DNA of 64,000 bases from Atrina japonica (Eukaryota > Mollusca > Bivalvia > Pterioida > Pinnidae), in contig BROG01000005.1 in the NCBI GenBank assembly GCA_030159075.1, forward strand, positions 2,678,001 to 2,742,000. The letters are read 5' to 3'. Positions 1-29,618 of the stretch are shown here, one piece after another. Under the pieces are notes generated by a model. That model had not been told where the DNA came from. It saw only the letters and a program-made list of their open reading frames with translations, and made no database searches. The position numbers and the translations under genes are program-made. Positions within the stretch are counted from its first letter, which is position 1, and the number at the start of each line of letters is the position of its first letter.

Positions 1-1100
1 CAGGTTTAGGATTCATGTAAAGAAAAAGTGGTTTCAATCTTCTTCTTTTTTCAGCTCACTTGAGCCAAAGGCTCAAGTGAGCTATTGTGATCACTCCCCG
101 TCCATCGTCCGGCATCTGTCCATAAACTTTTCATATTTTTTACTTCTTCTCTGAAACCACTGAAGGGAATTTGATGAAACATGACAGGAAGCAAGTGCTC
201 AAGGTCCTTTACTAAGATCAGCCAGTTTCGTCCAGGGCGGGGCAGAATAGGTCCCAAAAGGTACCCCTTTTTAAAAATCTTCTTCTTCAGAACCGCTGCA
301 TGAATTGAAAAACGGATTATTTCTGAGTGATCTATATGAATGTATGATTCAAATTTGTATTTTTCATAAAAATCGGAGTATTAATTTTTGACGCAATTTT
401 GAGGTCTTTTCAGACTTTGTCATTTTCATTAATTTTTGCATGATTTCTTCAATTATCTACCCTTGCATTCATTTTGATGCATTCAATTAATGTGTTTTAC
501 TTGTAATTAGGTGAATAAATGTTTCTGTGCAAGAATTTTACAGAAATTTAATTTCTAGAATTTTTTATGATTTTTTTAAGATTGCAAAAAAAGAGGGGCA
601 GGGCAAACTATCAGCTTTTGTTTCAAAACTACATAAGGAATTTTGATGAAACTTTGCAGAAAGCAAGTGCTTAAGGTCCTTTACCAAGTTTGTAGTTTTC
701 AGCCAGATTGGCTTTGGGGTGGATCCAGGGTTGGGCAGAATAGGTCCCAAAAGGTACCCTCTTTAAAAATCTTCTTCTCCAGAACCACTACATGAATTGA
801 AAAACAGATTGTTTCTGAGTGATCTACATGGATGTATGATTCAAGTTTGTATTTTTCATAGAAATCAGAATATTATTTTTTGATGCATTTTTTAGGTCTT
901 TTCAGACTTTGTCATTTTCATTAATTTTTGCATGATTTCCTCAATTATCTCCCCATGCATTCACTTTGATGCATTCATTTAATGTGTTTTACTCGTAATT
1001 AGGTGAAGAAATGTTTTTGAGCAAGAATTTAACTGAAATTTGGTTTCTAGAATGTTTGATGCATTTCTTATAACAGCATTATTTATGTTTCTTGGCCAGA
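1..1100. repeat. Two tandem diverged copies of a dispersed repeat
   Basis: 1-560 and 560-1060 share long stretches about 490 bp apart, for example the GGCAGAATAGGTCCCAAAAG word near 240 and near 733 and the block around CTGAGTGATCTA. A diverged third copy of the middle part is at 48361-48535. The open frames here are repeat-derived and I do not call them genes. 1100-1440 shows nothing recognisable. Confidence 0.7.
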
Positions 1101-1439
1101 TCAGCTTACATGTACATATTCTTCTTGGTCTTCTCTCCACATTTGTAGATGGTTCTCAGGTGAGCAATTGAGGCCCTCTTGTTTTTTATAAAATTCTAAT
1201 TGTGTTTAGTAGAAATGGGAAAGGCACCTTGGTGCTGATAAGTAGTTAGTAAACTTAGTTGTAAATGTTCATTATTTGTGTAACATCAGTGTGGACCATT
1301 AGATTGGTTTTTGACACACATTAAGGTACCCATATGTTTGAAACATCCAAAAAAAGACATTAATCAGATAAAGTAAGGTATGTTTATCTAAGTAGTGCAT
1401 CTGTATGTTTATTTGTGTAACTGTACTTCACCTGTACAT

Positions 1440-2180
1440 TTATTTGATTCACCTTTGTCTAAGTTCAGTATTTTATTCATCTGCACCTAAGTTTAGTTTT
1501 TGATTCATCTGCACCTAAGTTCAGTATTCAATTAACCTGTGTCCATGCAATTTCAGTATTTGATTTACCTGTACCCAATTTCAGTATTTGATTCACCTGT
1601 GATAAGTTCAGTATTCGATTTACCTGTGTCCATGCAATTTCAGTATTTGATTTACCTGTATCTAATTTCAGTATTTGATTCACCTGTGATAAGTTCAGTA
1701 TTCTGTTCACCTGTGTCCATTCAATTTCAGTATTTGATTTACCTGTATCCAATTTCAGTATTTGATTCACCTGTGATAAGTTCAGTATTTGATTTACCTG
1801 TGTCCATTCAATTTCAGTATTTGATTTACCTGTATCCAATTTCAGTATTTGATTTACCTGTGATAAGTTCAGTATTTGATTTACCTGTGATAAGTTCAGT
1901 ATTTGATTTACCTGTGATAAGTTCGGTATTCTATTTACCTATGTCCATGCAATTTCAATATTTGATTTACATGTATCGATTTTTCAGTATTTGATTCCCC
2001 TGTGTCTAAGTTCAGTATTTGATTCACATTCATGTTTTCAGTATTTGATATACCTGTGTCCAATTTCAGTACTCAATTCTCCTGTGTCTAAGTTCATTAA
2101 TTGATTTACCTCTGTCCAATTTTAGTATTTGATTTAAAATTACATGTGTCCAATTTCAGTATTCGATTCACCTGTGTCAA
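1440..2180. repeat. Minisatellite, 87-bp higher-order unit
   Basis: Many copies of a TTCAGTATTTGATTTACCTG motif of about 27-33 bp. Three monomers make an 87-bp (29-codon) unit, seen clearly from 1540 to 1900. Because the period is a multiple of three, both strands stay open for 100-150 codons. Confidence 0.9.
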
Positions 2181-2276
2181 AGATAAGTATTTATATGTTC
2201 ACCTTTTTATGAATACAGTGTATGATACATTTGGATTTGTCATCACATTGTTCTGGTACATGTGTTTAATTGATGG

Positions 2277-2458
2277 TACAGTGGGACCTATCTTAAGAGA
2301 CAACACCATCTGCCTCTGAAATGTGGTCTCTCAAGGAAGGTGGTCTCTCAAAGGAGGTTTTATTTACAAGATTATTTAATCAAGTGGCTTTCAGAATGTG
2401 GTCATAAAAGAAATGTGGTCTTTGGTGAGAGTGGTCTTTCAAGACAGGTTCCACTGTA
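2277..2458. mobile_element. MITE-like element with TACAGT termini
   Basis: Left end TACAGTGGGACCTATCTTAA and the reverse complement of the right end TACAGTGGAACCTGTCTTGA match with few differences. About 182 bp with no coding capacity. The TA boundary fits a Tc1/mariner/pogo-type element. It lies 118 bp before the first visible Dab exon. Confidence 0.75.
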
Positions 2459-2575
2459 GAGGAACATGGAGGAACAAGCATTCTATGTACATGTATGTCA
2501 AATAAAATATTACAGTAATAGTATGAGATGTTTGTTGTTCATTACATATTACATTTTGTACATTTTACATTTCAG

Positions 2576-19412
<16,837 letters not shown>

Positions 19413-21330
19413 GACGAGTGTTAGTCATTATGTCAACCAAAGAGTGCTGTAGTGTAATTCTGTAGAATAATTTTAGGATATACTGTTTTGTTAAGACTGA
19501 TATATATATATATAGATTTATATATAACTGTGTCATCAGATTTTACAATTCACATTTGTGTATTGTATTATCAAACTATGTTCTTGTTGTAAACTGGTAA
19601 TTATGTGAGGATCAATGGTGAATGTGGGATATTTCAGAGTTTTATAGATGTATAATTGATAATATCAACATCTGTGTTTTTACACAACATCCCCTTCACC
19701 ATGTTATTGGCTCTTACTAAGCTTTAATTTGAGGCATGTAGGTTGCTGTAGAAACACATGACAACTGTAGTCACTTTTATATTATTATTATTTTTTTTTG
19801 TTCCTATTATTGAAAAAATGTACTTTTATGACTGAAATTGTGCAATAGAATTATATATGAAGTTCTGCAAATTCCTGGTTGTAAAATATTCATTATGAAA
19901 TTCTGCTTTCCAATATTGTAGAACATTAATCTTGTAGACATTTTTCTATAATACTTGTAAATCTTATAATATATGCGATATGGAACCAGACTCTACAAAT
20001 ACTGTCTAACTGCTGTTATGTTTTTTCTTATAAAATAATATGTGCCTTGTAATTCATTTTTGGTGTAATTTTATGTCTATGCATATCCTACCCTGTGATA
20101 ATGAAGAAATGCATTCTTATTGATTTAGAAAACATTTTATAATGTTTAAGTATTCCAGTTTAGTTATTGTTGTTTCAAATTATTCATCAGTCCAGCCATC
20201 TAAAAATAAGTTTTGGTTCAAAAATATTTGTTTTATTTGAATCATTGTGTTCAGTCTTTGGATGATAGAAATGATATATTACATACCTCTAAAGGTAAAA
20301 ATATCCTCAGCTTTTCACACTCTTCAATGACATCAAACACACCCAACCCTCACCCCCACTTTTTCAAAACTTGTATACTTAATTTGTCTAACCTGCTTTT
20401 ATGTAAAATCAAACTATTTTTTGTACTTTAATGGACCATATAAGTTTTATAAATATGAAATCATGCAGGACATGTGATGATAATACAGTCTATAGAGTAT
20501 TGATATCTGGGTTTCATTTTGATGTAGAATGTCTGGTTTTGAGGTCAGTATTAGAGTTAACTATAGAGGGTATAGAACAGTAGAACATTCCTACACCTGG
20601 GACTGCTATTGCAGACATTAGAGTATGCTAGTATTAAAATTTTACAAAATGAGAACATTATTATTGATCTCACAAACATGTCAAGTGGAATTGGTATTCA
20701 CTGTCAATTTAAATGATTTATACAGTTAGCTGAATTAAAAAAAAAAAACAGGCAAAAATGAAGTTTCCAGGAACTGGTTTAAAATATTGATCATTTTTAT
20801 AAAAATGATAGCTGACTGGTCAGTGATTTTTATATTTAATATAAGATTTTCTATCAATAGATATGTTATATATAAAGGATTTTCATGTAAGTTTTTCCAA
20901 CTATAGATATACATTACAAAAGTGGATTAATAAAAAAAACATTTTTTATCCACATTCAGTTGAGAAAGAATTCATCTTAGAAACAAAGAATATTTTGTGA
21001 TGGCTTACAATATGTTTACGACTAGTCCAATACTCGGGTTATTCACGTGTTTGTGCAATATTTTAGTAGAAAAAATAGAAGCATTACAACATTATCACTT
21101 ACATGTGGTTTGTTTTATATTTATCATAACTCATTTATTACTTATTTATTCATGCTTTCATTTGTAGCTTCCAATATGTTTTATCTGAGTGTTGTATTAC
21201 TATAAGTTTGTCAGATTTAGGACATAGTTTAACCTCTGTCATCAGATATAACTCCCTGTGTCTGGGCAGTGCGCTCTATCACATTTTCTGCTTTGTTGAA
21301 TTGTTGAAATAAACTTTCTTCATTTCACTG
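19413..21330 (+). other. Dab: Dab 3' untranslated region
   Basis: AT-rich sequence with no exon-like open frame. The best poly(A) signal is AATAAA at 21308-21313, which would give a UTR of about 1.9 kb. A tandem minisatellite begins directly after it. The end point is inferred. Confidence 0.5.
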
Positions 21331-21339
21331 GCAATATAA

Positions 21340-21800
21340 GATTATATCTGTACCTCACGTTGGCAGTGTTAGATTGTCCATTCCTTGCCATGGCAATGTT
21401 AAATTATCTGTACCTCATATTGGCAATGATAAATTGTCTGTACCTAAAGGTAACAATGATAAATTGGCAATGTTAAATTATCTGTACCTAACATTAATAA
21501 TGGTAGATTGTCTATTCTTTGCTTTGGCAATGTTAAATTATCTGTACTGCACATTGGCAATGTTTGATTGTCTGTTCCTTGCTTTGGCAATGTTAAATTA
21601 TCCATACCTCAAGTTGGCAATGTTAGATTGTCTTTTCCTTCCTATGGCGATGTTAAATTATCTATACCTCACGTTGGCAATGTTGAATTGGCTATTCATT
21701 GCTGTGGCAATGTTACATTATCTGTGCCACACATTGGCAATTTTAGATTGTCTGCTTCTTGCTGTGGCAATGTTAAATTATTATTATGTATCTCATATCT
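21340..21800. repeat. Minisatellite, 60-bp dimer of 30-bp monomers
   Basis: TTGGCAATGTTAAATTATCT alternates with TTGGCAATGTTAGATTGTCT. From 21481 to 21780 the 60-bp register is perfect over five units. Open frames across it are repeat artefacts. Confidence 0.95.
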
Positions 21801-22699
21801 AATGCCCCCACATCAATATTTTCATCTGATTTGTTGTGTATCCGAGCAATTCTCGCATAAGTATGTAGGCAACCAGAGTAATAAGCACAAAGTACTGACT
21901 TTGAAATTAGTGTAAAATGCTGTAAATAAGTTCATCATGGTAAACATCATAGTCATTGTTACTATCATTAAAACGTCTGTGTCACCTCAAATTGCAGGAT
22001 CAGATGTATATTTATTTGGCATATCTATCCAGAAATAAACCCATATCTAATTTAAGTGTTCACACATATTATGTGTCTTCAAGTAGAACTTAAAACATAC
22101 AAAAATCAATTGTGGCAACTTAGACATACATAATACTTCAATCTTTGTGAGAAATAAGGCCATTCCAAGTTTTTTCTTTGTTTAGCATTAAACAGAAAAA
22201 AACACAAACATCTAAGGAAAAAAATATGGAATATAGCCCTAAAGTGAACAGTTAAACATGAACAATTGTTTACATCATTGTAAAAATTAAAATTTCATAG
22301 GTTTTCTATTAGTATGTGCCAAAGATATGATGTCTACTGTAATTTTGTTTTCCTTTTTAGAGGAAATACTTAAATGTCCATAAAATTGCATTTGTACCCA
22401 TAAAAATATCTTGTGTTTTTTCTGTCATTTTGTGGGGGTTTTTTTGCTGATAGAAAAATAGGTTTTTGACTTTAGGGTGGATGGTAAACATAAAAAAAAC
22501 TTGGAATGGCCTAACTGTGTGGACACAAAAATGTGAAGGATATATACAGTGAGAGGTATTCATGTTGCATATATTGCTACTCTGCAATATACATTCATGT
22601 TAACTTTTCACATGAATGAAATTCTGTAGCTCTTTCTAACCTTGCAGTCAGTCATGTTACTTTTATTGGTTTTGTAAAAACGCAATAGACATTGCAGAA

Positions 22700-22900
22700 G
22701 GTATTTGATCAAATCATTTGTCAAATATAAGAGCTGGAGCTAAACTGATCAAATCAGTAGTCAGACATCAGAGCTGGAGCTAAACTGATCAAATCAGTAG
22801 TCAGACATCAGAGCTGGAGCTAAACTGATCAAATCAGTAGTCAAACATTATCATAGAGCAAACATCAAATCATTTGCCAAACATTAGAGATTGAGCAAAA
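22700..22900. repeat. 40-bp tandem repeat
   Basis: GATCAAATCAGTAGTCAGAC plus ATCAGAGCTGGAGCTAAACT repeats exactly at 22747 and 22787, with diverged copies on either side. Confidence 0.9.
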
Positions 22901-22979
22901 GTATCAAATAAACATTATCAAATCTGCTACAAAAACATAATCAAACATCAGAGTATTGAAAACTTAAAACTTTTTCGAC

Positions 22980-23830
22980 TTCTTCTGAACCACTGGGACA
23001 ATTTCAACTAAACTTGGCATAACGCATCGTTGAGTGAAGGGTTTTTAGGGGATTAAATTTCGAAAGAAGAGCAACAGTTCTTTCAAAGAGGATATTTGAT
23101 AAGTGAAAATAGGATGACTGTCTTGAAAATCACTTCGAGAAACATTGAACCCATAAATCACAAAATCCATGTGAAAGTTCATTTCATAATACAAATTCTA
23201 AAAAGATTGTTTAATATTCCTCTCATTAATAAAAGTGTTAAAATAATTATGTCACCCAAATAAGTTTGGGAGACCTGTTGTGTTTGCTGGTTTTTTTTTC
23301 TTCTTTGACGAACTTGTCTGCACATTTTCTCTGAAATAAGTTGATGGATTGTAATGAAACTTCATATTATGATAGGTTTGGGAGTTCAGATGTGCACTAC
23401 GTATGTGATGTCGTCAAAAATGGCATCATTGGCAAACCATGTCTTCTGATTGGTCAAGACTAGTCTGCACGTTTTCTCTGAAACTACTGGATGGACTGTA
23501 ATGAAACTCATATGATTATAGGTTTGGGTGTGCAGATGTGTACAATGTATGTTGTGACGTCATAAAAGATGGCGTCTATGGCAAACCGAGAGTTTTGATG
23601 GGTCAAAATTTCAACGTCCGATTTTGATGAAATGTAGAATTTATGGGTATCGAGTGATTGTGATTTCAGTGGTATTGGCTTGTTGCAGTCTATGGCAAAC
23701 AGGGGCCTCTGATTGGTCAAAATGCCAACATTGTCTGATTTTGATGAAATTTGAAATTTACTTGTATCATTTGAGATTAATGCTGGTTAATATCAACACG
23801 ACTTTTTCCACCATTTGGCGGACATAATGT
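22980..23830. repeat. Dispersed repeat with tandem copies of about 150 bp
   Basis: TCTGCACATTTTCTCTGAAA and TCTGCACGTTTTCTCTGAAA start two copies near 23310 and 23465; CTGATTGGTCAA recurs near 23438 and 23709. A region such as TTCTTCTGAACCACTGGGAC resembles the repeat at 1-1060. Confidence 0.65.
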
Positions 23831-24741
23831 ATCAGTACCCTGTTACAATTGCCCTTGTTAAAATGTTGTGAGAGAGAGACGTAAAAGTCAACCATGCATT
23901 CGGAATAGATTGGGTCTTAAATCGGGAGTTCTTTAGAGTGTTCTTAACATGAATTGTCTCGTTATCACTTAAAAGAAGTTTCATTCTTGTTTCAAATACA
24001 GCATTTTGACATAATTGACTTGGTAATAGTTTGTTTTTAAATGTGTTTTAGATCTATGTGAAATACATAGAGCAAAAAAAAAAAGTTTCTCACTTTTGCG
24101 ACAGTTTTGTCAATATATCAAGCAGTAAAGAAACTACTCCACTGTTAGGGACACTCGATTTAGCACTCCATACGTACCGAATGAAAACTGAATGCATGTA
24201 CATGGTTTGTTGGCCGTAATAAAATAACATATATATATATATATAAAGTGAATATCAATATTTATTCCCAATCTTGGTCCCCTGGGATTAACGTAATGCT
24301 GCTGAGAATGACCCTTAATTAACCCTATTGGATAGAAATAGTCGTATATCTTGAAAATTATTGAAATATTTACTTTAAACATAGATATTTTCTTGCACAT
24401 TGTGTTAAGACAAGTTTGATGCTGCATATGTGGAAAAAAAACCTAGGGGTCATTATGAGCACCACCCTTTCATACCTCCTAGAATATCTTGAAAAAGTTT
24501 GAGATCCCCACCTAAAATCATATAATTTCTTGTTGCTCATGCCGAAACAAGTTCATAAGTATATAGCAGAAACTCCCTTGGGACATTTTGGGGCCTGCCC
24601 TTTCTGAAGTGGTCAAATACCTTTGGATTCAGTGTCTTTTTGATGATTGAAATTTTCATTATCTTCTAATCATGTTATATTTACTATGAATTTATACCAT
24701 ATCATATTCAACTAAATTGTCACTGCACATTTGAAGGACTC

Positions 24742-24832
24742 TTAACTCATAAACCCCTGAAAAAATATGGACTCTTCTGTAAATCAATGACTTAGACTTG
24801 TCCAAATGTGTCTTTAGGGGTAAATGGGTTAC
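24742..24832. mobile_element. 91-bp TTAA-flanked MITE
   Basis: Starts TTAACTCATAAACCCCTGAA and has GTGTCTTTAGGGGTAAATGG at the right end. The right TTAA has decayed to TTAC. Confidence 0.8.
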
Positions 24833-25227
24833 GGAAGAAGTACGAAAATGATACATATGCAAGGTTTATTACTTTCTCTTTATACCAAATATGTCCCTTC
24901 AAATTTTACAATGTAATGCATTGTCACTAGTTTTGTAGACAATGGAGTTGTTACTAACTTCTAACAAGTACCATGTGCTGTATGGTATATTAAATGCTTA
25001 ATGTACTGTTTCTTAGTTTTGCTTTCCACTTGATTGAACCCATCAGTAGATGAAAATATAGACAGAAAAATGAGAGGAGGCGAGATATCGTACCATTATT
25101 TTTTCATTTACAGATAACTTTGCATGAATTGCTTCTAAGTGCGAAAATAGCTTGTGGATTTTAAACTGGATACTATGCATGCCTTGGACTTGTAATAAAT
25201 GACTGCAACAGATCAAAGGCAAGAATA

Positions 25228-25229
<2 letters not shown>

Positions 25230-25279
<50 letters not shown>
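25230..25279. repeat. (TA)n microsatellite
   Basis: About 25 TA units. Confidence 0.95.
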
Positions 25280-25281
<2 letters not shown>

Positions 25282-25632
25282 GAAATACAGTTAGCAGCTG
25301 TTTTATACAGTGTAAACAGAATAAGAAATTTGTCAGCATGCATATACATTTTTATAGTGACACGTACATGGTGAACAATGGAAATCATTAAAATATACAG
25401 TGTACTAGTGTATTACAGTGGTAGTTAACTGTATACATAAACTGGACGAGAGATATAAAATTATAGCCTGTATTTTACATTGGTTATTTACTGTGACATG
25501 GTGTGAAGAACAAATGTCATGTATGTCTTCGGTTTCAGAGTAAAACACTAGATATTTACTGCGATATAAGCTGGACAACAGATATCATATGTGTAATTGT
25601 AAAGAGTAAACGTAATATAACACTACACCTAT

Positions 25633-25722
25633 TTACCCTTTCACCCCTGATAATCTAAATGATTTGCTCTTTTCATTTGTATTAGACCAATCTATTATTC
25701 TCTATAGTGATGAAACGGTTAA
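25633..25722. mobile_element. 90-bp MITE, TTAACCCTTT subfamily
   Basis: Ends TTTACCCTTTCACCCCTG and GTGATGAAACGGTTAA. Same size and inverted layout as the 91-bp family but a different core. A sister copy is at 29529-29618. Confidence 0.6.
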
Positions 25723-25741
25723 ATGGGACATAGTACTACCA

Positions 25742-26129
25742 GGGCCCAAAGTCACCAAATTTACTCAATACTCATTATTTCATTATTTTGACTATAAAAT
25801 TGTTTATAAAACTTTTGGATTTTAGTGATTAGGAAACATATTATTATTTTTAATCATCTACATATAATTTTTTGCGTCACACTTATAATTTTCCTTTAAA
25901 TAACAAATAAATACGTTGAGTATGGTACTTAAGATTTGATACTCAAACATTTTTTTAATATTTCTGAAGCTTTCTTCAAATGGGCAATAATTTTTATCAT
26001 TACTTACATTTTTATGCCATCAATATACAAACATGTCCAGTTACAGAATAAAGTTTGCATGTTTTTACCTTAAAATCGCTGAAAGTTAGTTGAGCTTGAG
26101 TACTGAGTAAATTTGGTGACTTCGGGCCC
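25742..26129. mobile_element. TIR element with GGGCCC ends, 388 bp
   Basis: Left GGGCCCAAAGTCACCAAATT and right AATTTGGTGACTTCGGGCCC are inverted, the match continuing to about 33 bp. Highly similar to 51537-51938. No coding frame. Confidence 0.8.
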
Positions 26130-27114
26130 AGATATAAGTGTGAATTGTACTTTACATACGTGTAATTCACTGACATATTCTGAACTGCAGAAATAATGAA
26201 TTTGTATATTGCGTTTCACATTAGTGTAATTGACTGAAAATAAACAAAAAGTGTTTGTAAAGTGTCAAACACTACACATATTAGCAGTGACATGAAGCTC
26301 AACTATAGTTTTATATTTGTACAGTATATCAGTTAACCAATTTCAGGGCAAAATCTTCCCATTTTGCAATCTTGGTGAGAAACGAAATAGTTTATGCAAT
26401 TAATTCAAAAGTTAAAGAAGAAAATAACAAATATGTTGTTAGATTTTCTTCACTAAATAAGCAAGATTTGTAAACTTGAATAAAAAATAAACTCAAAATA
26501 AATAAAAAATATCAGAAAAAAATATCTTCAGATATATATCTAATGTTGTTAGATTTTTTTCTCCAATCTGTGTGAAATATCGCAAAATTCCCAAAATGGA
26601 AAGATAAAGGCCCATGTTTCTGCAGAGCAGAAAAAATGCATATGTAAAGTGAGACTAAAACTGGACACGAGTAATTACTGCATGTATAATTAAAGTGACG
26701 TTAGTTAGACAACTAATAAGTGTTTGTAGTTTATACAGGGTAATACACCTATACCCCTACAAGCTGGACAACATATTTCATGATTTGTACATTGTACATG
26801 GTCTTTTACTACACAAACCTAGTGTGACAAAACCTAGCCAACGAATATTGTAGTGTTGAAGGCTATATACAGGGATATACTCATTAACTGATATAAAGTT
26901 GACATCTGGAATCCATGATGGTTGCCAGAAAATAATCTTTTGTGAACATAACCTCCAGTTCTACTTAAAGAATTTCAAGGAAACAACTCATAAACATTGT
27001 TGTTCAGTAGATTATGGGAACTGCTTTAATTTTTCGGTTTGGCGTAGACAACTGTTTACATATGGGCCACTAAAGGGTGCTTAAGTCGACATTTAGGCAT
27101 TCTGTTACATCATG

Positions 27115-27590
27115 TACAGTCAATTCCACTTAATTCTATACCTAATAGTTGCATATTCCTGTTAATTGCATAAGAACCCAAAGCACAAAGTCATTTCCTA
27201 TTTCTTATATGTAAAATATTCCTTTTAATTGCATATGTTAAATCAGTAATTCCAGTTTATTGCAAAAAATATTCTCTAATATTGGCAAATATGTACCGAT
27301 TATGGTAAAAAAGTTATATGTGGAAATACTATTTTGATGGAAATGAGAACATACCAAACTATGTTGTATGAAAATTTTGCTTTTATGACATTAGCCTAAT
27401 GCTTAATGAAAATCCATTACTAGTTTACCTAGGATGTTTATGATAGTATCATATACACATGTACAAATAAAAGGGCTAGATGAACATGAATTATCATCAT
27501 TCACTAAAATACACTATTCCTGTTAATTGCATATTCCTGTTATTTGCATAATTTTCTCTTTGGCTATGCAATTAAGAGGAATCCACTGTA
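27115..27590. mobile_element. TACAGT-ended element, 476 bp
   Basis: Left TACAGTCAATTCCACTTAAT; reverse-complemented right TACAGTGGATTCCTCTTAAT. The word TTCCTGTTAATTGCAT recurs inside. Confidence 0.7.
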
Positions 27591-28644
27591 TATATGGCTT
27601 ATTAACGTATCAGACAATGGTATTATATACACAACTATATTGATAATTCTAGATATTAGGGAAGTATCTTAATGCATTGTTGAAAGTCAATTATCAAGGT
27701 CGACAAACGAGAAACTGAAAGTTTTCAATTATTGAGATTACTAAGAAACTTTATCATTTGTATATACATGTATAGGTATTTTAGAAAGTTATTAAAGGTG
27801 GTACAATTTTGTACTTTGACAAAGATTCAAGGTCATAATAAAAGATGAAATCTAAAAGATCTAAAAAAAATATTTTGAACTATTCAGGAATGTTCAGTAC
27901 CAGATAAATTGTTATTTTTGGGGTCGATTTGAAATTCAAGATGGCCACAGTGGAAGCCGCGATTCTTGAAAAATATTTCATAAACTAAAATTCCATTCTT
28001 CTGAGAAGATTTCAATGAATCAGGTAAAATTATTCAATAGCCCGTGAAATTGTTATTTTATCAATCTATTATTATACAAACGTCAGGAGACGGAAAATCC
28101 ACACGTCTCTAGTTTGAAACTCTATCAAATGTGGATAAGCTAATCTACAGATATTATGATTTGGAGCAGTTCTAATCAATATATAAATTTACTTGGTAAA
28201 TGCCAAAATTGACTGTTTTTGTTGGAGCATTTTAAAGAGTGGTCATTTTAGCAATGAATACATCTCTTATTTTCACTATTTGTATCATTTATTTTTAATG
28301 TAATTAGTTTTTAAGCACGACGTTTACTTTTTATCTTAATCAAAGGTTGTCATTTTCATGTTAAAGAAATGCAATAACTGGTTGTTTAAAGTTACCTTTA
28401 TTTTCAGATATTTACGTGTATTCAGGGAATATTACTGAAAATATTTCTTTTCAAATTTCTACCGAATTTCTGTGTCGTTAAAACATACAATTATTTGGTT
28501 ACTCAATTTTTTAAATAAGTTTTCTTATCATTATTTGTTTTTAAACACAGCTGCTCCATTACCTTTCTAGGTCGTATACGTAAATATTCAGAATTGTGTA
28601 TGATGTTTTAGTGTTGGAATAGTACGACAGTACAGAAATTATAG

Positions 28645-29322
28645 TACAGGGTGTTTCATAAAACATGTACCCACTTCAAATGTCCATAACTTTGATAATT
28701 AAAAAAAATAAAGTTCATTACAAAGAGAAAATAATTGAAAATTTATGATTAATTGAACCCAGAACCTATGGGGTCAGAACTTATTTTATGACGACATCGA
28801 TGACATCATCATAAATTATCATTATTTGATTTTACTACCAAAATGGATGACAAGAACTTGAATAAGAACCTACATGTTGATGATGTTCAATTTTATTTTG
28901 GTATACCCAACATGCCCAAATGATCTCACTGACTTCAAACAGGCAAAACTGATGAAAGTGGGTGGGAAGATCCTATTGGATACACGTGAAAATGTGATCC
29001 AAAACTTCCTGGACAGGTTACAGTTAGTAGTAGAGAAAACGGTGGACAAAACTTCCTGGACAAGTTACCGTTAATGGTAGAGAAAACGGTGGACATTTGA
29101 AATATGTAATGAAAAATGACGTTTTACTGGTAAATTTCTAAAATGTTAATAGTTAAGATTGTGGCTTACTTAAAAATATTTTATGCGTATGCATTAAAAG
29201 TTATATACCAACAAAATTGTTATGGGACACTATTTAATATGATATATCCTAGAGTTTGATATGTAGTTTGTAACATTTTCTACTGAACAGTAAAACCGGG
29301 ACATGTTTTTAAACACCCTGTA
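28645..29322 (+). mobile_element. mariner/IS630-like transposon remnant
   Basis: TACAGGGTGTTTCATAAAAC at the left is mirrored by GTTTTTAAACACCCTGTA at the right, bounded by TA. Inside, a short frame ending near 29074 (ENVIQNFLDRLQ) followed in another frame by ENGGH resembles the C-terminus of IS630/Tc1 transposases. A 46-bp internal tandem copy and frameshifts make it a dead fragment. Confidence 0.6.
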
Positions 29323-29528
29323 CCTATTACAGTATAAAAATATAAACTGATAAAAAAATAACAAAATAGGTTCATCAATATCTCAACTTTTATTGCAGTA
29401 GTATCACGTGAAACTGGTAAAATTTTATTATTTTTATTTCTAGGTAACAATACATTCATTTTGAAATTGTTTAAGTTAAATATGCACTACTAGAACTGTT
29501 GACAAACAGTAATTAATATATGGCTGCC

Positions 29529-29618
29529 TTAACCCTTTCAACCCTACAGGCCATAAAAGATTGGTCTTAACAATAGAAAAGAGCATACCATCTTGATTTT
29601 CAGGGATGAAAGGGTTAA
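29529..29618. mobile_element. 90-bp MITE, TTAACCCTTT subfamily
   Basis: TTAACCCTTTCAACCCTACA at the left and CAGGGATGAAAGGGTTAA at the right are inverted repeats with TTAA termini. Confidence 0.75.

Larger units (their letters stand above)
21801..28644. other. Gene-free region, left part
   Basis: Contains the repeats listed at 22700-22900, 22980-23830, 24742-24832, 25230-25279, 25633-25722, 25742-26129 and 27115-27590. I found no exon-like frame with plausible splice signals. The other stretches are AT-rich with nothing recognisable. Confidence 0.6.

Noticed and set aside
1149..1159. Tiny exon candidate between TTTGTAG and GTGAGC
   Set aside because: Only 11 nt, it cannot supply the missing first half of the PTB domain, and nothing links it in phase to 2576.
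1528..1994. Overlapping 103- and 151-codon frames
   Set aside because: Artefacts of the 87-bp-period minisatellite, again open on both strands.
21374..21915. 142- and 115-codon repeat proteins
   Set aside because: Direct translations of the 60-bp minisatellite.
28874..29074. 66-codon gene
   Set aside because: Lies between transposon ends, holds a tandem duplication and continues in another frame; read as transposase debris.
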